Source: Dehalococcoidia bacterium (GTDB lineage: Bacteria; Chloroflexota; Dehalococcoidia; SZUA-161). From it: a stretch of DNA of 22,686 bases. This document shows, piece after piece, positions 16,001-22,597 of the stretch (positions within the stretch are counted from its first letter, which is position 1; each line of letters begins with the position of its first letter). The notes beneath the pieces were generated by a model, which searched no databases, was not told the DNA's origin, and saw only the letters and a program-made list of their open reading frames with translations. The translations under genes and the position numbers were made by a program. The stretch spans positions 1-22,686 of the forward strand of contig SOKG01000118.1 of assembly GCA_004376205.1 (NCBI GenBank). The letters run 5' to 3'.

Positions 16001-17324
16001 CTGAGCCGTTCTTGAGAGAGATGTATTTTGAATCCTGGCCCCCGATCTCGAATATAGTGTCGACAGTGCTGTCGATTTCGATGGTGGCCTTGGCCTGCGC
16101 CGTAATCTCATTGATCACTGCATCGGCGCCAACGAAATCGCCCACGAAGTAACGTCCGCTGCCGGTGACTCCTACCCCTTGGACTTCCAGGAGCTTCTCC
16201 ATGCCGAGAACAATGTCCGCGAGTCCCTTCTTGACCGACTTTATCGGCTCGCCTTCAGTCATCAGATATCTCTTCCGCAACAGCTTCTTGTTTTCATCCA
16301 GGATGACGATGTTTGTGCTTGCTGCGCCAACATCGATCCCCAGGTACACCCTCTCTTTTTGCGCTTGTTGCCCAATGTAGTCAGCGCTGTCAGCTGTTGC
16401 ATCACCTTTGTAGCTCAATCGCTTCAGGTATCCCTGTTTGGCTTCGTTGGCTGTTCCAATCAGGTATTGCTTCAAATCCTCTATGGCCCTCCCAAGGTCA
16501 AGTGGGGTGCTTGTTTCCCTTTCACTGGCCATAATAGCCGAGCCCAGGGCCCCCATGATGAAGAAATGCTCGGGGACAACTAGCTCTCCTGGTTCAAGCT
16601 CCAGCAGGTCTTCAAATGCTTTGACCACCCCCTTGTTGGCAGCTACTCCACCCTGGAATGCCACAGGCTTCTTGAATTTCTTGCCTTTGCCCAGGTTGCT
16701 TATGTAGTTCCTGGCCAGGGCATAGCATAGCCCAGCTACTATGTCCTCTTTTGGAGCCCCTTCCTGCTGTAGATGAACCATGTCGGATTTGGCAAATACA
16801 CTGCACCTGCCGGCAAGGGTCGCCGGCCTTTCAGATTTCAGGGCTAGATCGCCAAATTCCTGATCTATGGAAATACCTAGACGATACGCCTGTTGGTCCA
16901 GGAAGGAGCCGGTCCCAGCGGCACATATCTCATTGAGGGCGTGGTCAACAACGATCGCTTCCCCTTTCCTTTCATCTGGCTCCAGGAAGATCAGCTTCGA
17001 ATCTTGCCCCCCGATTTCGATAACCGTCCTGACCTCGGGATGAAAACTGGTGACGGCCTTTGCTTGAGTTATGATCTCGTTCTCTTTGTCTATGCCCAGG
17101 ACATCGGCCACTAGCTCTCGACCGCTTCCGGTGGCTATCACTCCTTCCAGCTTGGGGAAATCCGTAGCAAGGCTGTTGAAGGCATCGAGCAAAGCTGGGA
17201 TAGGCTGCCCCTTCGTTCGTTGATAGATACTATCAAGCAGGTTCACCTGTTCGTCAATTATGGCTATGTTCAGGCTGACCGAGCCTACGTCTATTCCCAT
17301 GTAGAGCTTGTCTCGCTCTGCCAT
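13083..17324 (-). CDS. Double-headed 2-hydroxyacyl-CoA dehydratase activase-type ATPase (HgdC/BadFG-like, 1413 aa)
   Basis: A very long member of the BadF/BadG/BcrA/BcrD ATPase family. Two ASKHA ATPase domains lie in tandem (about 7-270 and 327-585), each with an IDVG phosphate loop, TGSGR, EIGGQDSK and CAAGTGSF. In each the two cysteines that bind the [4Fe-4S] cluster in HgdC (Cys127/Cys166) are kept 39 residues apart: Cys134/Cys173 and Cys451/Cys490. A Cys cluster follows (609, 612, 616, 635), then a DUF2229-type region from about 677 (GIPRMLMFYEQFPLWATFF, AEMCYPVK) and a related C-terminal part to 1413. HgdC enzymes couple ATP hydrolysis to low-potential electron transfer into a dehydratase or benzoyl-CoA-type reductase. 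No separate dehydratase subunits are in the window; the C-terminal region may contain that role. ATG 17324 follows GGAGAGG. It is 60 bp after the aldolase gene. Confidence 0.88.
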   Translation of the reverse strand: MAERDKLYMGIDVGSVSLNIAIIDEQVNLLDSIYQRTKGQPIPALLDAFNSLATDFPKLEGVIATGSGRELVADVLGIDKENEIITQAKAVTSFHPEVRTVIEIGGQDSKLIFLEPDERKGEAIVVDHALNEICAAGTGSFLDQQAYRLGISIDQEFGDLALKSERPATLAGRCSVFAKSDMVHLQQEGAPKEDIVAGLCYALARNYISNLGKGKKFKKPVAFQGGVAANKGVVKAFEDLLELEPGELVVPEHFFIMGALGSAIMASERETSTPLDLGRAIEDLKQYLIGTANEAKQGYLKRLSYKGDATADSADYIGQQAQKERVYLGIDVGAASTNIVILDENKKLLRKRYLMTEGEPIKSVKKGLADIVLGMEKLLEVQGVGVTGSGRYFVGDFVGADAVINEITAQAKATIEIDSTVDTIFEIGGQDSKYISLKNGSVVDFEMNKVCAAGTGSFLQEQATRLDIGIDEFSKFAHDSKNPTDLGTRCTVFMESDLIHHQQVGSPKVDLVAGLSYSVAYNYIEKVVGNKKIGNRIYFQGGVATNSSVTAAFENILDKQIMVPEDHNVTGAIGAALIARERWMEGKQKSNFVGFDLGDRHYQVKTFECMHCPNHCEIKRILIGDHQESFYGGICDRYEIKKGESAGEDLPDLFKEREELLLSYYKEDEADTDSVTIGIPRMLMFYEQFPLWATFFQELGLKVVISDKTNRKLINKGLQLILAEMCYPVKVAYGHVENLIEKNVDYVFLPNVIDLEMVAHDVDRSYNCPYIQGIPFILGPAFEGRVKIIKPTIHMAEEKYNLRKQMLRLGQMLGKTGKDASRAADTAIRAQQEFLEKCQQRGRERLEALSRDNEAVVVIGKPYNAHDIGLNLNIPKKLRKLGVLAIPFDLLPLDSVRLPSHYSNLVWKNEQNLLRAVIFARDHSSLNPVFITNYGCGPDAFFMKYLEDTMGEDPCLVLEVDEHSADVGIATRVEAFVDTSNRPRAAARYDEQVDLHVVRPGSETGIFKPSRKMREFDRTIYIPYVSGHSDVFAASLQSVGIDAQVLPRPDERSDELGRRYASSKECHPYQLLTGDLVRMTELEGLDPDRSAFFTLNFDGSCRMSQYPLSFKLVLKRLGLSHVQVIAPSQSIRLDETTRLLGLNFARAIWKGWLATDVLLAKLLHIRPYEIDEVESERVYEWGIEQICSGLVAGNFSETFARAIEAMDRIPTRKEMRPIIGIVGEFYTCMSSWSNNDIIKEFEAQGAEVRFGPTTTDYMVYFDQVYPNMNLSRGRYITALYYYLRRFWDKHWQQRIEGMLGEELADCKIPSVEERIEMASPYVSPDIDPVVTTNVAKAERYATQGCSGIANLIVLNCVFGSLATAIYKKVQRERNGIPLLTMIYDGLKQTNEKTRIEAFVHQVKSYQERYGGND

Positions 17325-17384
17325 TTTGTCCTCTCCGCTATGGGTCAGGCCATAGTCCTGACCTGGAAGCTGCTGGCGAGGTTC

Positions 17385-18047
17385 TTATGAGCCCTCGCCA
17401 TGGAGATAATCGAAGTAAGCCTTCTCCATCTCCAATGCGTCAGTGGGAAGCGGGTTAATCTTGCCCGCGCCAAGTGCGTAGATGTAAATTCTAGCTGTCT
17501 TCTCCAGCATCTCACAGTTGGTAAAGGCTTCCCTCATGTCTCTCCCCACGGTGACCGTACCGTGATTTGCCAGTATGACTGCGTTCCTTGGCCCCAGCGC
17601 GGGAACCACATTCTCTACAAGCTCCTGGCTGCCGGGGAGGGAGTATTCGGTCACCTTTATCTCCCCACCGAGATAGGTGACCTGGTCGTCGAGAATAGGG
17701 GGGATCTCCGCACCGATAACCGATAAGATGCTGCCGAAAACGGGATGGGTGTGGATGACGGCATTTACCTTTGTGCGCGCTCTGTAAATGCCGATATGTA
17801 GCATAGTCTCTATGGAGGCGGTGAGCTCCCCCTCGACGCACTCCCCCTCGAAATCGACGATTCCTATGTCATCCACATCGAGCAGGTCGTAATAGCGGTT
17901 ATTGGGAGTAATGGCCAGCAACTGCCGACCGCCCGGCTCGCTGATACGCATGCTCACATTTCCCGAAGTGCCTACTACCAGGCCCTTCTGAGCCATTTGC
18001 TGGGCGGCCTCAAGCACCGCTTTCTTCTCAGAGTTCCAGACGCTCAT
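17385..18047 (-). CDS. Class II aldolase/adducin family protein (fuculose-phosphate aldolase-like)
   Basis: A 220-residue zinc enzyme of the FucA/AraD family, which cleaves or epimerises sugar phosphates by retro-aldol chemistry. The Zn ligands His99 and His101 (HTHP) and His162 (ANHG) and the catalytic Glu80 (ASIETMLH) are each exactly seven residues beyond those of E. coli FucA (His92, His94, His155, Glu73). GTSGNVS (26-32) forms the phosphate site. The start is ATG 18047, behind GGAGGTAAGG; the TTG at 18059 lies in front of that site. An extended -10 promoter lies about 150 bases upstream. It heads a likely two-gene operon with the giant activase. The natural substrate (fuculose-1-P, methylthioribulose-1-P or another) cannot be told from sequence. 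Confidence 0.9.
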   Translation of the reverse strand: MSVWNSEKKAVLEAAQQMAQKGLVVGTSGNVSMRISEPGGRQLLAITPNNRYYDLLDVDDIGIVDFEGECVEGELTASIETMLHIGIYRARTKVNAVIHTHPVFGSILSVIGAEIPPILDDQVTYLGGEIKVTEYSLPGSQELVENVVPALGPRNAVILANHGTVTVGRDMREAFTNCEMLEKTARIYIYALGAGKINPLPTDALEMEKAYFDYLHGEGS

Positions 18048-18197
18048 CCTTACCTCCAATAGTGAATAGCCATCGCTTATCTTTGGGAGATACTGCCGGT
18101 CTCCAACGGGTAGCCCTCAAGGAGAAAAACGAGGCTATCTCAGCAGGGACAAAAGGAATACAAACCAAGTGCCCTTGATATCTATGCCTAATGCATA

Positions 18198-18206
18198 ATT
18201 ATACCA
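18198..18206 (-). promoter_or_regulatory. Extended -10 promoter for the aldolase-activase operon
   Basis: On the - strand the bases read TGGTATAAT, a perfect extended -10 element. The -35 region 17 bases upstream (TTTATG) is poor, which extended -10 promoters tolerate. The start would be near 18191, about 145 nt before the aldolase ATG. The rest of 18060-18314 shows nothing else I can name. Confidence 0.5.
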
Positions 18207-18314
18207 TAGATTCGCCTTGGCATAAATATCCTCTTGCGGGCATTGCGTGGTGGAGACCGACACGCCATAGATGATAAGTGGCAGCTAGGTGGGCAATCTG
18301 GTCATGCGTTGCGT

Positions 18315-19205
18315 TTATTTTTGGGGCTTGACCGTTGCATAAACAACGCACCAAACCTTTAGGGTCTCGTGTGGTCCTTTGAAATGAGCGCTCTCAAAAA
18401 ACTCCGCAGTGACGTTTTCCACTTGATAAAACCCTCTCTGGGAAAGAAACTCCTCAATAGCACCCTCTTCTATTCCAAAGCAAAAACGCTCGGACGTAAC
18501 AGGTTGACCGATTCGTTCCCAAAGTTTTCGTATCCTTTGCACCTGTTCCCGCTCATAGGTTCCGTCCAGAGCTGACTTAAAGACATAGTCGAATATGATG
18601 GAGCTACCTTCGCCTGAATTCTTTGCCACAAAAGCTAAGGTCTCATCCATCGCCTCAGCCGTTATATACGGGGTCACGCCTTCCCAGATGAACAGGGTCT
18701 TCAATTTCTTGTCGTAGCCACTTTCGCATAGCCCGTCACCTAGCTTTTTTTCGTCAAAATCAACGGGGACATAGACAACGTTGTCTGGAAGAGAGCCAAA
18801 TATCCTCTTGACTTTTTCCATCTTCACCTTTTGGGTGGCTGGAAAATCCACTTCAAACACCTTGGCCTTTCCTTTTAGTTCGTCAAACCTATAGGCTCTG
18901 GAATCGTAGCCAGCTCCCAGGATAACCAGCTGCTCGATCCCATCGTCAATGCGCGCCTTTAAATAAGCGTCGATATATTTGGTGCGGCCTACTATATAGC
19001 TAACCATACCGGGAACTAATCGTTCGGCACACCAAAGGGCGATCTTTGTCAGGAGCCGACTCTTGCCGATGATGCGGAATTTGGTGGCGACGAAATCCTT
19101 TGCCAAAGGGTCATGGCACATTCGTTCATCCTCTGGTGCCAGCCACTCGGCAAACCTGAAGGCAACGGTTCCCTCTGCGGTGAAACTTGGTTTCCCCTCT
19201 TTCAT
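18315..19205 (-). CDS. SAM-dependent methyltransferase, LCM/TIGR00027 type
   Basis: A 296-residue class I methyltransferase of the leucine carboxyl methyltransferase-like group (PF04072/TIGR00027). Typical marks are FTAEGTVAFRFAE at the N-terminus, the SAM-binding VILGAGYDSRAYRF, the acidic VFEVDFPATQKVK that ends in the ribose-binding region, VPVDFDEK, and FIWEGVTPYI. Members of this group methylate small molecules, often in secondary metabolism; the substrate here is unknown. ATG 19205 follows AAGGTGG six bases upstream. It is transcribed alone, away from the CDP-alcohol phosphatidyltransferase gene, with 329 bp between them. A lipid headgroup or a product of the neighbouring cluster are possible substrates, but nothing in the sequence proves either. 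Confidence 0.86.
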   Translation of the reverse strand: MKEGKPSFTAEGTVAFRFAEWLAPEDERMCHDPLAKDFVATKFRIIGKSRLLTKIALWCAERLVPGMVSYIVGRTKYIDAYLKARIDDGIEQLVILGAGYDSRAYRFDELKGKAKVFEVDFPATQKVKMEKVKRIFGSLPDNVVYVPVDFDEKKLGDGLCESGYDKKLKTLFIWEGVTPYITAEAMDETLAFVAKNSGEGSSIIFDYVFKSALDGTYEREQVQRIRKLWERIGQPVTSERFCFGIEEGAIEEFLSQRGFYQVENVTAEFFESAHFKGPHETLKVWCVVYATVKPQK

Positions 19206-19274
19206 GTTAAGCCACCTTTCTCAGCAGCCTTTCATATACAGAAGGGTAGCTATCCCCCATGTCAGATCGATCCC

Positions 19275-19312
19275 TTGACAACATGTAGACTGCGCAATTA
19301 TATTGATGTCAA
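19275..19312. promoter_or_regulatory. Possible divergent promoter region
   Basis: On the + strand TTGACA (19275-19280) is followed after 18 bases by TATATT (19299-19304). On the - strand a second TTGACA (19307-19312) has only TCTACA 17 bases on. ATTGATGTCAAT (19302-19313) is itself an inverted repeat. The + promoter would serve the CDP-alcohol phosphatidyltransferase with a leader of about 220 nt; the - one would serve the methyltransferase. No convincing gene occupies 19313-19534. Confidence 0.35.
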
Positions 19313-19534
19313 TCATTTGCTATGCAGACCATTGACCGCTATTCAGCTTTTGCCATTCATCATAGCATATCCTGGCCAAAAAACTACATTCTGCTAGATG
19401 TTATGCATACATGGGCCGTCGCCCTTCTCCCCATATATTCCGATAGCAGACAGGTCTTCTTCGATACCTCAGGTGACAAGGACACAAGTGGAAAGAGATT
19501 GCTGAAACCCTGAGAAGGGTAGCTGACTAGAGCA

Positions 19535-20041
19535 ATGAGAATAGCAGACGTACTTACAGCTTCGAGGGTTATTGCAGCTCCGGTAATCATGTGGCTCATA
19601 CTCTCGGATGAACCGCTTGCTGCATACTATCTCTTCGCTGCTGCTGCAATAACCGATTACCTTGACGGGTACTTTGCAAGGAGAAGCGAGAAGATAGCTA
19701 CGTACGGAGCGGTCTTTGACGGCTTGGCTGATATCTTTCTTCTTATTCTAACGGGAGTTGCACTTTTCATAAATGGCGAGGGGTTGTCGCTTTTTGTAGT
19801 AGGGATGATAGGACTGGCTCTTACAGCCACTGTACTGTGGCTTATCTCCAGGAAAAGAGGAAGGGCTACAATACCTCACTTAGATACAAACATTCTTGCT
19901 GCCTTTGTGTATCCAACAATTATGGCATACATAATCGGTTGGCAGTACGCACTACCACTTCTTCTTGTTACGTTCGCTGTAGGGCTGTATACATTTAGAA
20001 AGTATGTTGTTTATGCCTGGAGTATCTACGCAAATAGATAG
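19535..20041 (+). CDS. CDP-alcohol phosphatidyltransferase family membrane enzyme
   Basis: A 168-residue integral membrane enzyme that transfers a phospho-alcohol from a CDP-activated donor, as in phosphatidylglycerol-phosphate or phosphatidylinositol synthesis. The complete signature D-x2-D-G-x2-A-R-x8-G-x3-D-x3-D is present: Asp41, Asp44, Gly45, Ala48, Arg49, Gly58, Asp62, Asp66. Hydrophobic segments fall near 12-24, 28-43, 66-80, 85-104, 120-135 and 137-152, fitting the six-helix fold. It is somewhat shorter than PgsA (about 180-200). The ribosome site before ATG 19535 is weak. Two LicC/PntC-like nucleotidyltransferase genes follow within 2 kb, so a special CDP-linked headgroup is a reasonable guess. 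A plain PgsA role is the main alternative. Confidence 0.88.
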   Translation: MRIADVLTASRVIAAPVIMWLILSDEPLAAYYLFAAAAITDYLDGYFARRSEKIATYGAVFDGLADIFLLILTGVALFINGEGLSLFVVGMIGLALTATVLWLISRKRGRATIPHLDTNILAAFVYPTIMAYIIGWQYALPLLLVTFAVGLYTFRKYVVYAWSIYANR

Positions 20042-20117
20042 CACCGAACAGCGCTACCTATTGCTCCGACTTGGGGAGCCAGCAAGGATCGTGGCCCGCC
20101 AACTCTTGGTATTTCGG

Positions 20118-20354
20118 CTAGTCCTCAGTTCCTTCACGCTTCTCTGTCCTGGATAGCAAGTTCCTGACGAAAGCATGGATCTTGTTCCGGAAATGGCTAT
20201 ATACAAACACTCCCCCTACCAAGACAGCTACAGCCACCTTGAGGATAGTACTGCCGGTTCCCTGATCGAGAGAGGCGTCAGTCGCACTGGGGAAGGTCGA
20301 ATAGAAGAAGGTAGGGACAACAAGCATCATCCTCAAGCGGGTGAGATGTTTCAT
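20118..20354 (-). CDS. Small membrane protein with signal-like N-terminus
   Basis: A 78-residue protein of unknown function. The layout is plausible for a real gene: a basic start followed by a hydrophobic stretch (MKHLTRLRMMLVVPTFFYS) resembling a signal peptide, a short polar linker, one membrane helix (ILKVAVAVLVGGVFVYSHF, about 37-55) and a basic-rich tail (RNKIHAFVRNLLSRTEKR). This is the pattern of small single-span proteins seen in many anaerobes, with the tail in the cytoplasm. A GAGG eight bases before ATG 20354 may be the ribosome site. It faces the CDP-alcohol phosphatidyltransferase gene from the other side. I cannot assign a role. Confidence 0.55.
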   Translation of the reverse strand: MKHLTRLRMMLVVPTFFYSTFPSATDASLDQGTGSTILKVAVAVLVGGVFVYSHFRNKIHAFVRNLLSRTEKREGTED

Positions 20355-20710
20355 CGCGATGGCCTCACTCTTAGATTGGGCGGATTTCCTTTGGGCTCAT
20401 GATTGAACTTCTGTGAAAGACGAGCCTCGCCACTTGCATCTAGCCCCCCTCCGTGTGTGATCATGCTAACCCAGGGCGGGTGCGATATTGCCATGCCAGG
20501 TTAGCTGCCGTTTCCTAGCAGACTCCAACCGACCACAAAGGGCTGCCCCCTCAGTGGGGGCAGAGTGAAAAGAGACAAGTGGCTGCCGCAAATTGTGTCT
20601 TGGTTCCCAGTGCTACATTGGTACACGATTCATATCCCTTTGTCAAGTGCTTCGGGCAGTTACCTTCTTTGTTGGACGAAGTCGCGCCAAATTCTGGGAG
20701 GTTTTGGCTA
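20355..20710. other. Intergenic stretch without a recognised gene
   Basis: This region separates the small - strand membrane gene from the + strand promoter at 20711. Apart from the hairpin at 20543-20563 I see no coding signal, tRNA or insertion element. A - strand TTGACA at 20641-20646 has only TACCAA at the -10 position and is weak. Confidence 0.5.
20543..20563. terminator. Strong GC-rich hairpin, possible terminator
   Basis: CTGCCCCC (20543-20550) and GGGGGCAG (20556-20563) form a perfect 8-bp stem with a 5-nt loop. On the - strand it is followed by CCCTTTGTGG, only a poor U-tract; on the + strand by purines. It could insulate the leaderless promoter region downstream or act as an RNA structure. 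Confidence 0.35.
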
Positions 20711-20739
20711 TTGACAGGCATCCAGTAACTCAGTATAAT
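20711..20739 (+). promoter_or_regulatory. Perfect consensus sigma70-type promoter, leaderless transcript
   Basis: TTGACA (20711-20716) and TATAAT (20734-20739) are both perfect and exactly 17 bases apart. The ATG of the zinc-finger gene begins 11 bases after the -10 box, so a start site at the usual distance gives a leader of about 4-5 nt. There is no Shine-Dalgarno site before this ATG, which agrees with leaderless translation. Confidence 0.85.
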
Positions 20740-20745
20740 ACTGAG
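20729..20745. promoter_or_regulatory. 17-bp palindrome over the -10 box (operator candidate)
   Basis: CTCAGTATAATACTGAG has perfect 8-base arms (CTCAGTAT and ATACTGAG) around one central base. It contains the whole -10 box and ends just before the expected transcription start. A protein bound here would block RNA polymerase. The zinc-finger protein encoded immediately downstream, or an unlinked repressor, could be the ligand. Confidence 0.6.
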
Positions 20746-20750
20746 CACTC

Positions 20751-21797
20751 ATGGTAACCTGTGATATCTGCGGAGCTTTGTTTAAGACCGCACAAGGTCT
20801 GGCCGGGCACAAACGCCTGCGCCATGGGGCCTATGGCTTGGCCACCGAACTGGGAATTGCCCTGACCAACAAACAGCTACACCGCAAAGTCTTAAACCGC
20901 CTTGGTGAAAAGCTGGCTGACAGATTGGCTGAAGCCATCCTCCAAAGTCGTGGGCAGGAGATCTTGGATCACTATCTAGAAGAGCTCTCCCAGCAGGGGC
21001 TGGACCTCCGCTCACTGGGAAGGTACCGTAACTTGCGGGCTATCATCGTGGCCGCTGGCGAGAGCAATCGTCTGCTCCCTCTTACGCAGGACAAGCCAGA
21101 GTGCCTCCTGGAGATCGGGAACAAGACCATCCTCAGCAGGGAGCTGGAAAACCTGAGGGCATGTGGCATACATGACATTGTGGTGGTGCGTGGATATCAG
21201 GGGGACAAGATAAAGTACCCCGCTATACGATACTACGAAAACAGAGACTATCAGAATACTGGCATCTTGAGGTCGTTGTTCTATGCCGAGGGTGAGATGG
21301 ACGATGAGTTCATATTCTGCTACTCGGATATTCTGTACACCAAGGAAGTGCTGGAGCTGCTGCTCCGGGATCAATCTGACATCTCGCTCGTGGTGGATAC
21401 CGACTGGGAGAGCCACTACCATCAGCGCCGCCAGCACCCGGTTTCCGAGGCTGAGCTGGTCAGGGTTGAGGGCGACCGGATAACACAGATTGGAAGGAAT
21501 ATCTTGCCGTCGGATGATGTGTACGGCGAGTTCATCGGGCTTGCCAAATTCAGCAAGAAGGGTGCGGAGATACTTAGGGCGAACTATGAGTGGGCTATTC
21601 AGAGTTATAAGGCTAGAGCCTTTCACCGGGCACCATCGTTGGACAAGGCCTATTTCACCGACATGATCCAGGAGCTTCTAGACCAGGGGTATCCAGTGTG
21701 CCACGTTGATATCCGTGGTGGTTGGGCGGAGATCGACACCATGGAGGATTTCGACCGGGTGAGCCGGGAGCTGCGGTTGGTGTTGAAGGTAGATTAG
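20751..21797 (+). CDS. C2H2 zinc finger fused to a degenerate LicC/PntC-like nucleotidyltransferase
   Basis: A 348-residue two-part protein. Residues 4-25 form a classical C2H2 finger with Cys4, Cys7, Phe11, Leu17, His20 and His25 (C-x2-C-x3-F-x5-L-x2-H-x4-H), followed by a helical linker to about 92. Residues 93-345 are an NTP-transferase domain like LicC or PntC, which make CDP-choline or CDP-aminoethylphosphonate. The domain keeps the metal-binding YSDILY and EIDT motifs, HPVSEAELV and GEFIGLAKFS. The signature loop is altered, though: AAGESNRL instead of AAGxGSRL, and KPECLL where the catalytic Lys of PKCLL is expected. The paralogue 21 bp downstream is intact at both sites. Loss of catalysis with gain of a DNA-binding-type finger suggests a regulator or an allosteric partner. 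The protein is probably translated from a leaderless mRNA. Confidence 0.85.
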   Translation: MVTCDICGALFKTAQGLAGHKRLRHGAYGLATELGIALTNKQLHRKVLNRLGEKLADRLAEAILQSRGQEILDHYLEELSQQGLDLRSLGRYRNLRAIIVAAGESNRLLPLTQDKPECLLEIGNKTILSRELENLRACGIHDIVVVRGYQGDKIKYPAIRYYENRDYQNTGILRSLFYAEGEMDDEFIFCYSDILYTKEVLELLLRDQSDISLVVDTDWESHYHQRRQHPVSEAELVRVEGDRITQIGRNILPSDDVYGEFIGLAKFSKKGAEILRANYEWAIQSYKARAFHRAPSLDKAYFTDMIQELLDQGYPVCHVDIRGGWAEIDTMEDFDRVSRELRLVLKVD

Positions 21798-21818
21798 TCA
21801 CAGCTAGATGGAGGCTAG

Positions 21819-22568
21819 ATGAAGGCTATTATCGTTGCTGCAGGCCCCGGCAGCCGACTGAACCCCTTCACCAACGACAGACCAAAATGCCTCTTGGACG
21901 TTGCCGGGCAGACCATCCTCGAGAGAGCACTGCAAGCGCTGAGAGAAAACGGGATTCAGAATATTGTGGTGGTAAGGGGGTACGCCGGTCACCTGATCAA
22001 CTACCCCCACGTAACTTATTGGCATAATCCAGACTTCGGAAAGAACAATATCCTCAGGTCTTTGTTCTACGCTGAGGATGAAATGGATGACGCTTTCCTC
22101 TTCTCCTATTCAGACATCCTCTACAGCAGCGACGTTGTGGCAAGGCTCATCGACAGCGAGGCAGATATTGCTCTGACAGTGGACGTTAACTGGACTCAAA
22201 CATATAAAGGGCGTGACCAGCACCCGGTTTCCGAGGCCGAGCTGGTCAAGGTCGAAAACGGCAGGGTGATAAGAATCGGCAAGGGAGTTGTCAGCCCTGA
22301 AGAGGCTCATGGAGAGTTTATCGGCCTTGCCAAGTTTGCCAAGACAGGGGCTGAGGCTATGAAGGCAGCCTATAATCGGGTGGCAAAAGAGAGCCCCTCA
22401 GCCCCCTTTCAGAACGCAGCCTCCCTGGAGAAGGCATATATGACTGACATGATCCAGGAGCTTGTGGATACCGGCTCACCAGTGCAGAGTGTTGACATCG
22501 AGGGCGGCTGGATGGAAATCGACACCCCGCAAGACCTCGAAAGAGCCCGAAGGCTGTTTGGCACATAG
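21819..22568 (+). CDS. LicC/PntC-like CTP-dependent nucleotidyltransferase
   Basis: A 249-residue sugar-nucleotidyltransferase-fold enzyme. The signature loop AAGPGSRLNPFTNDRPKCLLDV is complete (written here in its parts: GPGSR, then RPKCLL with the catalytic Lys). YSDILY and EIDT carry the metal aspartates. HPVSEAELVKVENG and HGEFIGLAKFA are shared with the preceding protein and with phosphonate or choline cytidylyltransferases. Expected reaction: CTP plus a phospho- or phosphono-alcohol gives a CDP-derivative and pyrophosphate. GGAGG precedes ATG 21819 by four bases, 21 bp after the zinc-finger gene, so both are cotranscribed. The product could feed the CDP-alcohol phosphatidyltransferase at 19535-20041. 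The exact substrate is not determined by sequence; glucose-1-P or another sugar phosphate remains possible. Confidence 0.88.
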   Translation: MKAIIVAAGPGSRLNPFTNDRPKCLLDVAGQTILERALQALRENGIQNIVVVRGYAGHLINYPHVTYWHNPDFGKNNILRSLFYAEDEMDDAFLFSYSDILYSSDVVARLIDSEADIALTVDVNWTQTYKGRDQHPVSEAELVKVENGRVIRIGKGVVSPEEAHGEFIGLAKFAKTGAEAMKAAYNRVAKESPSAPFQNAASLEKAYMTDMIQELVDTGSPVQSVDIEGGWMEIDTPQDLERARRLFGT

Positions 22569-22597
22569 AGGGAAAGTATAGAGTCACGAGAATAGGA

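Noticed and set aside
19322..19513. Short + strand frame of 63 codons before the CDP-alcohol phosphatidyltransferase
   Set aside because: No ribosome site, no domain-like or membrane pattern, and composition like non-coding sequence.
20618..20646. - strand promoter TTGACA-N17-TACCAA for the small membrane protein
   Set aside because: The -10 box matches only three of six positions and the leader would exceed 260 nt.
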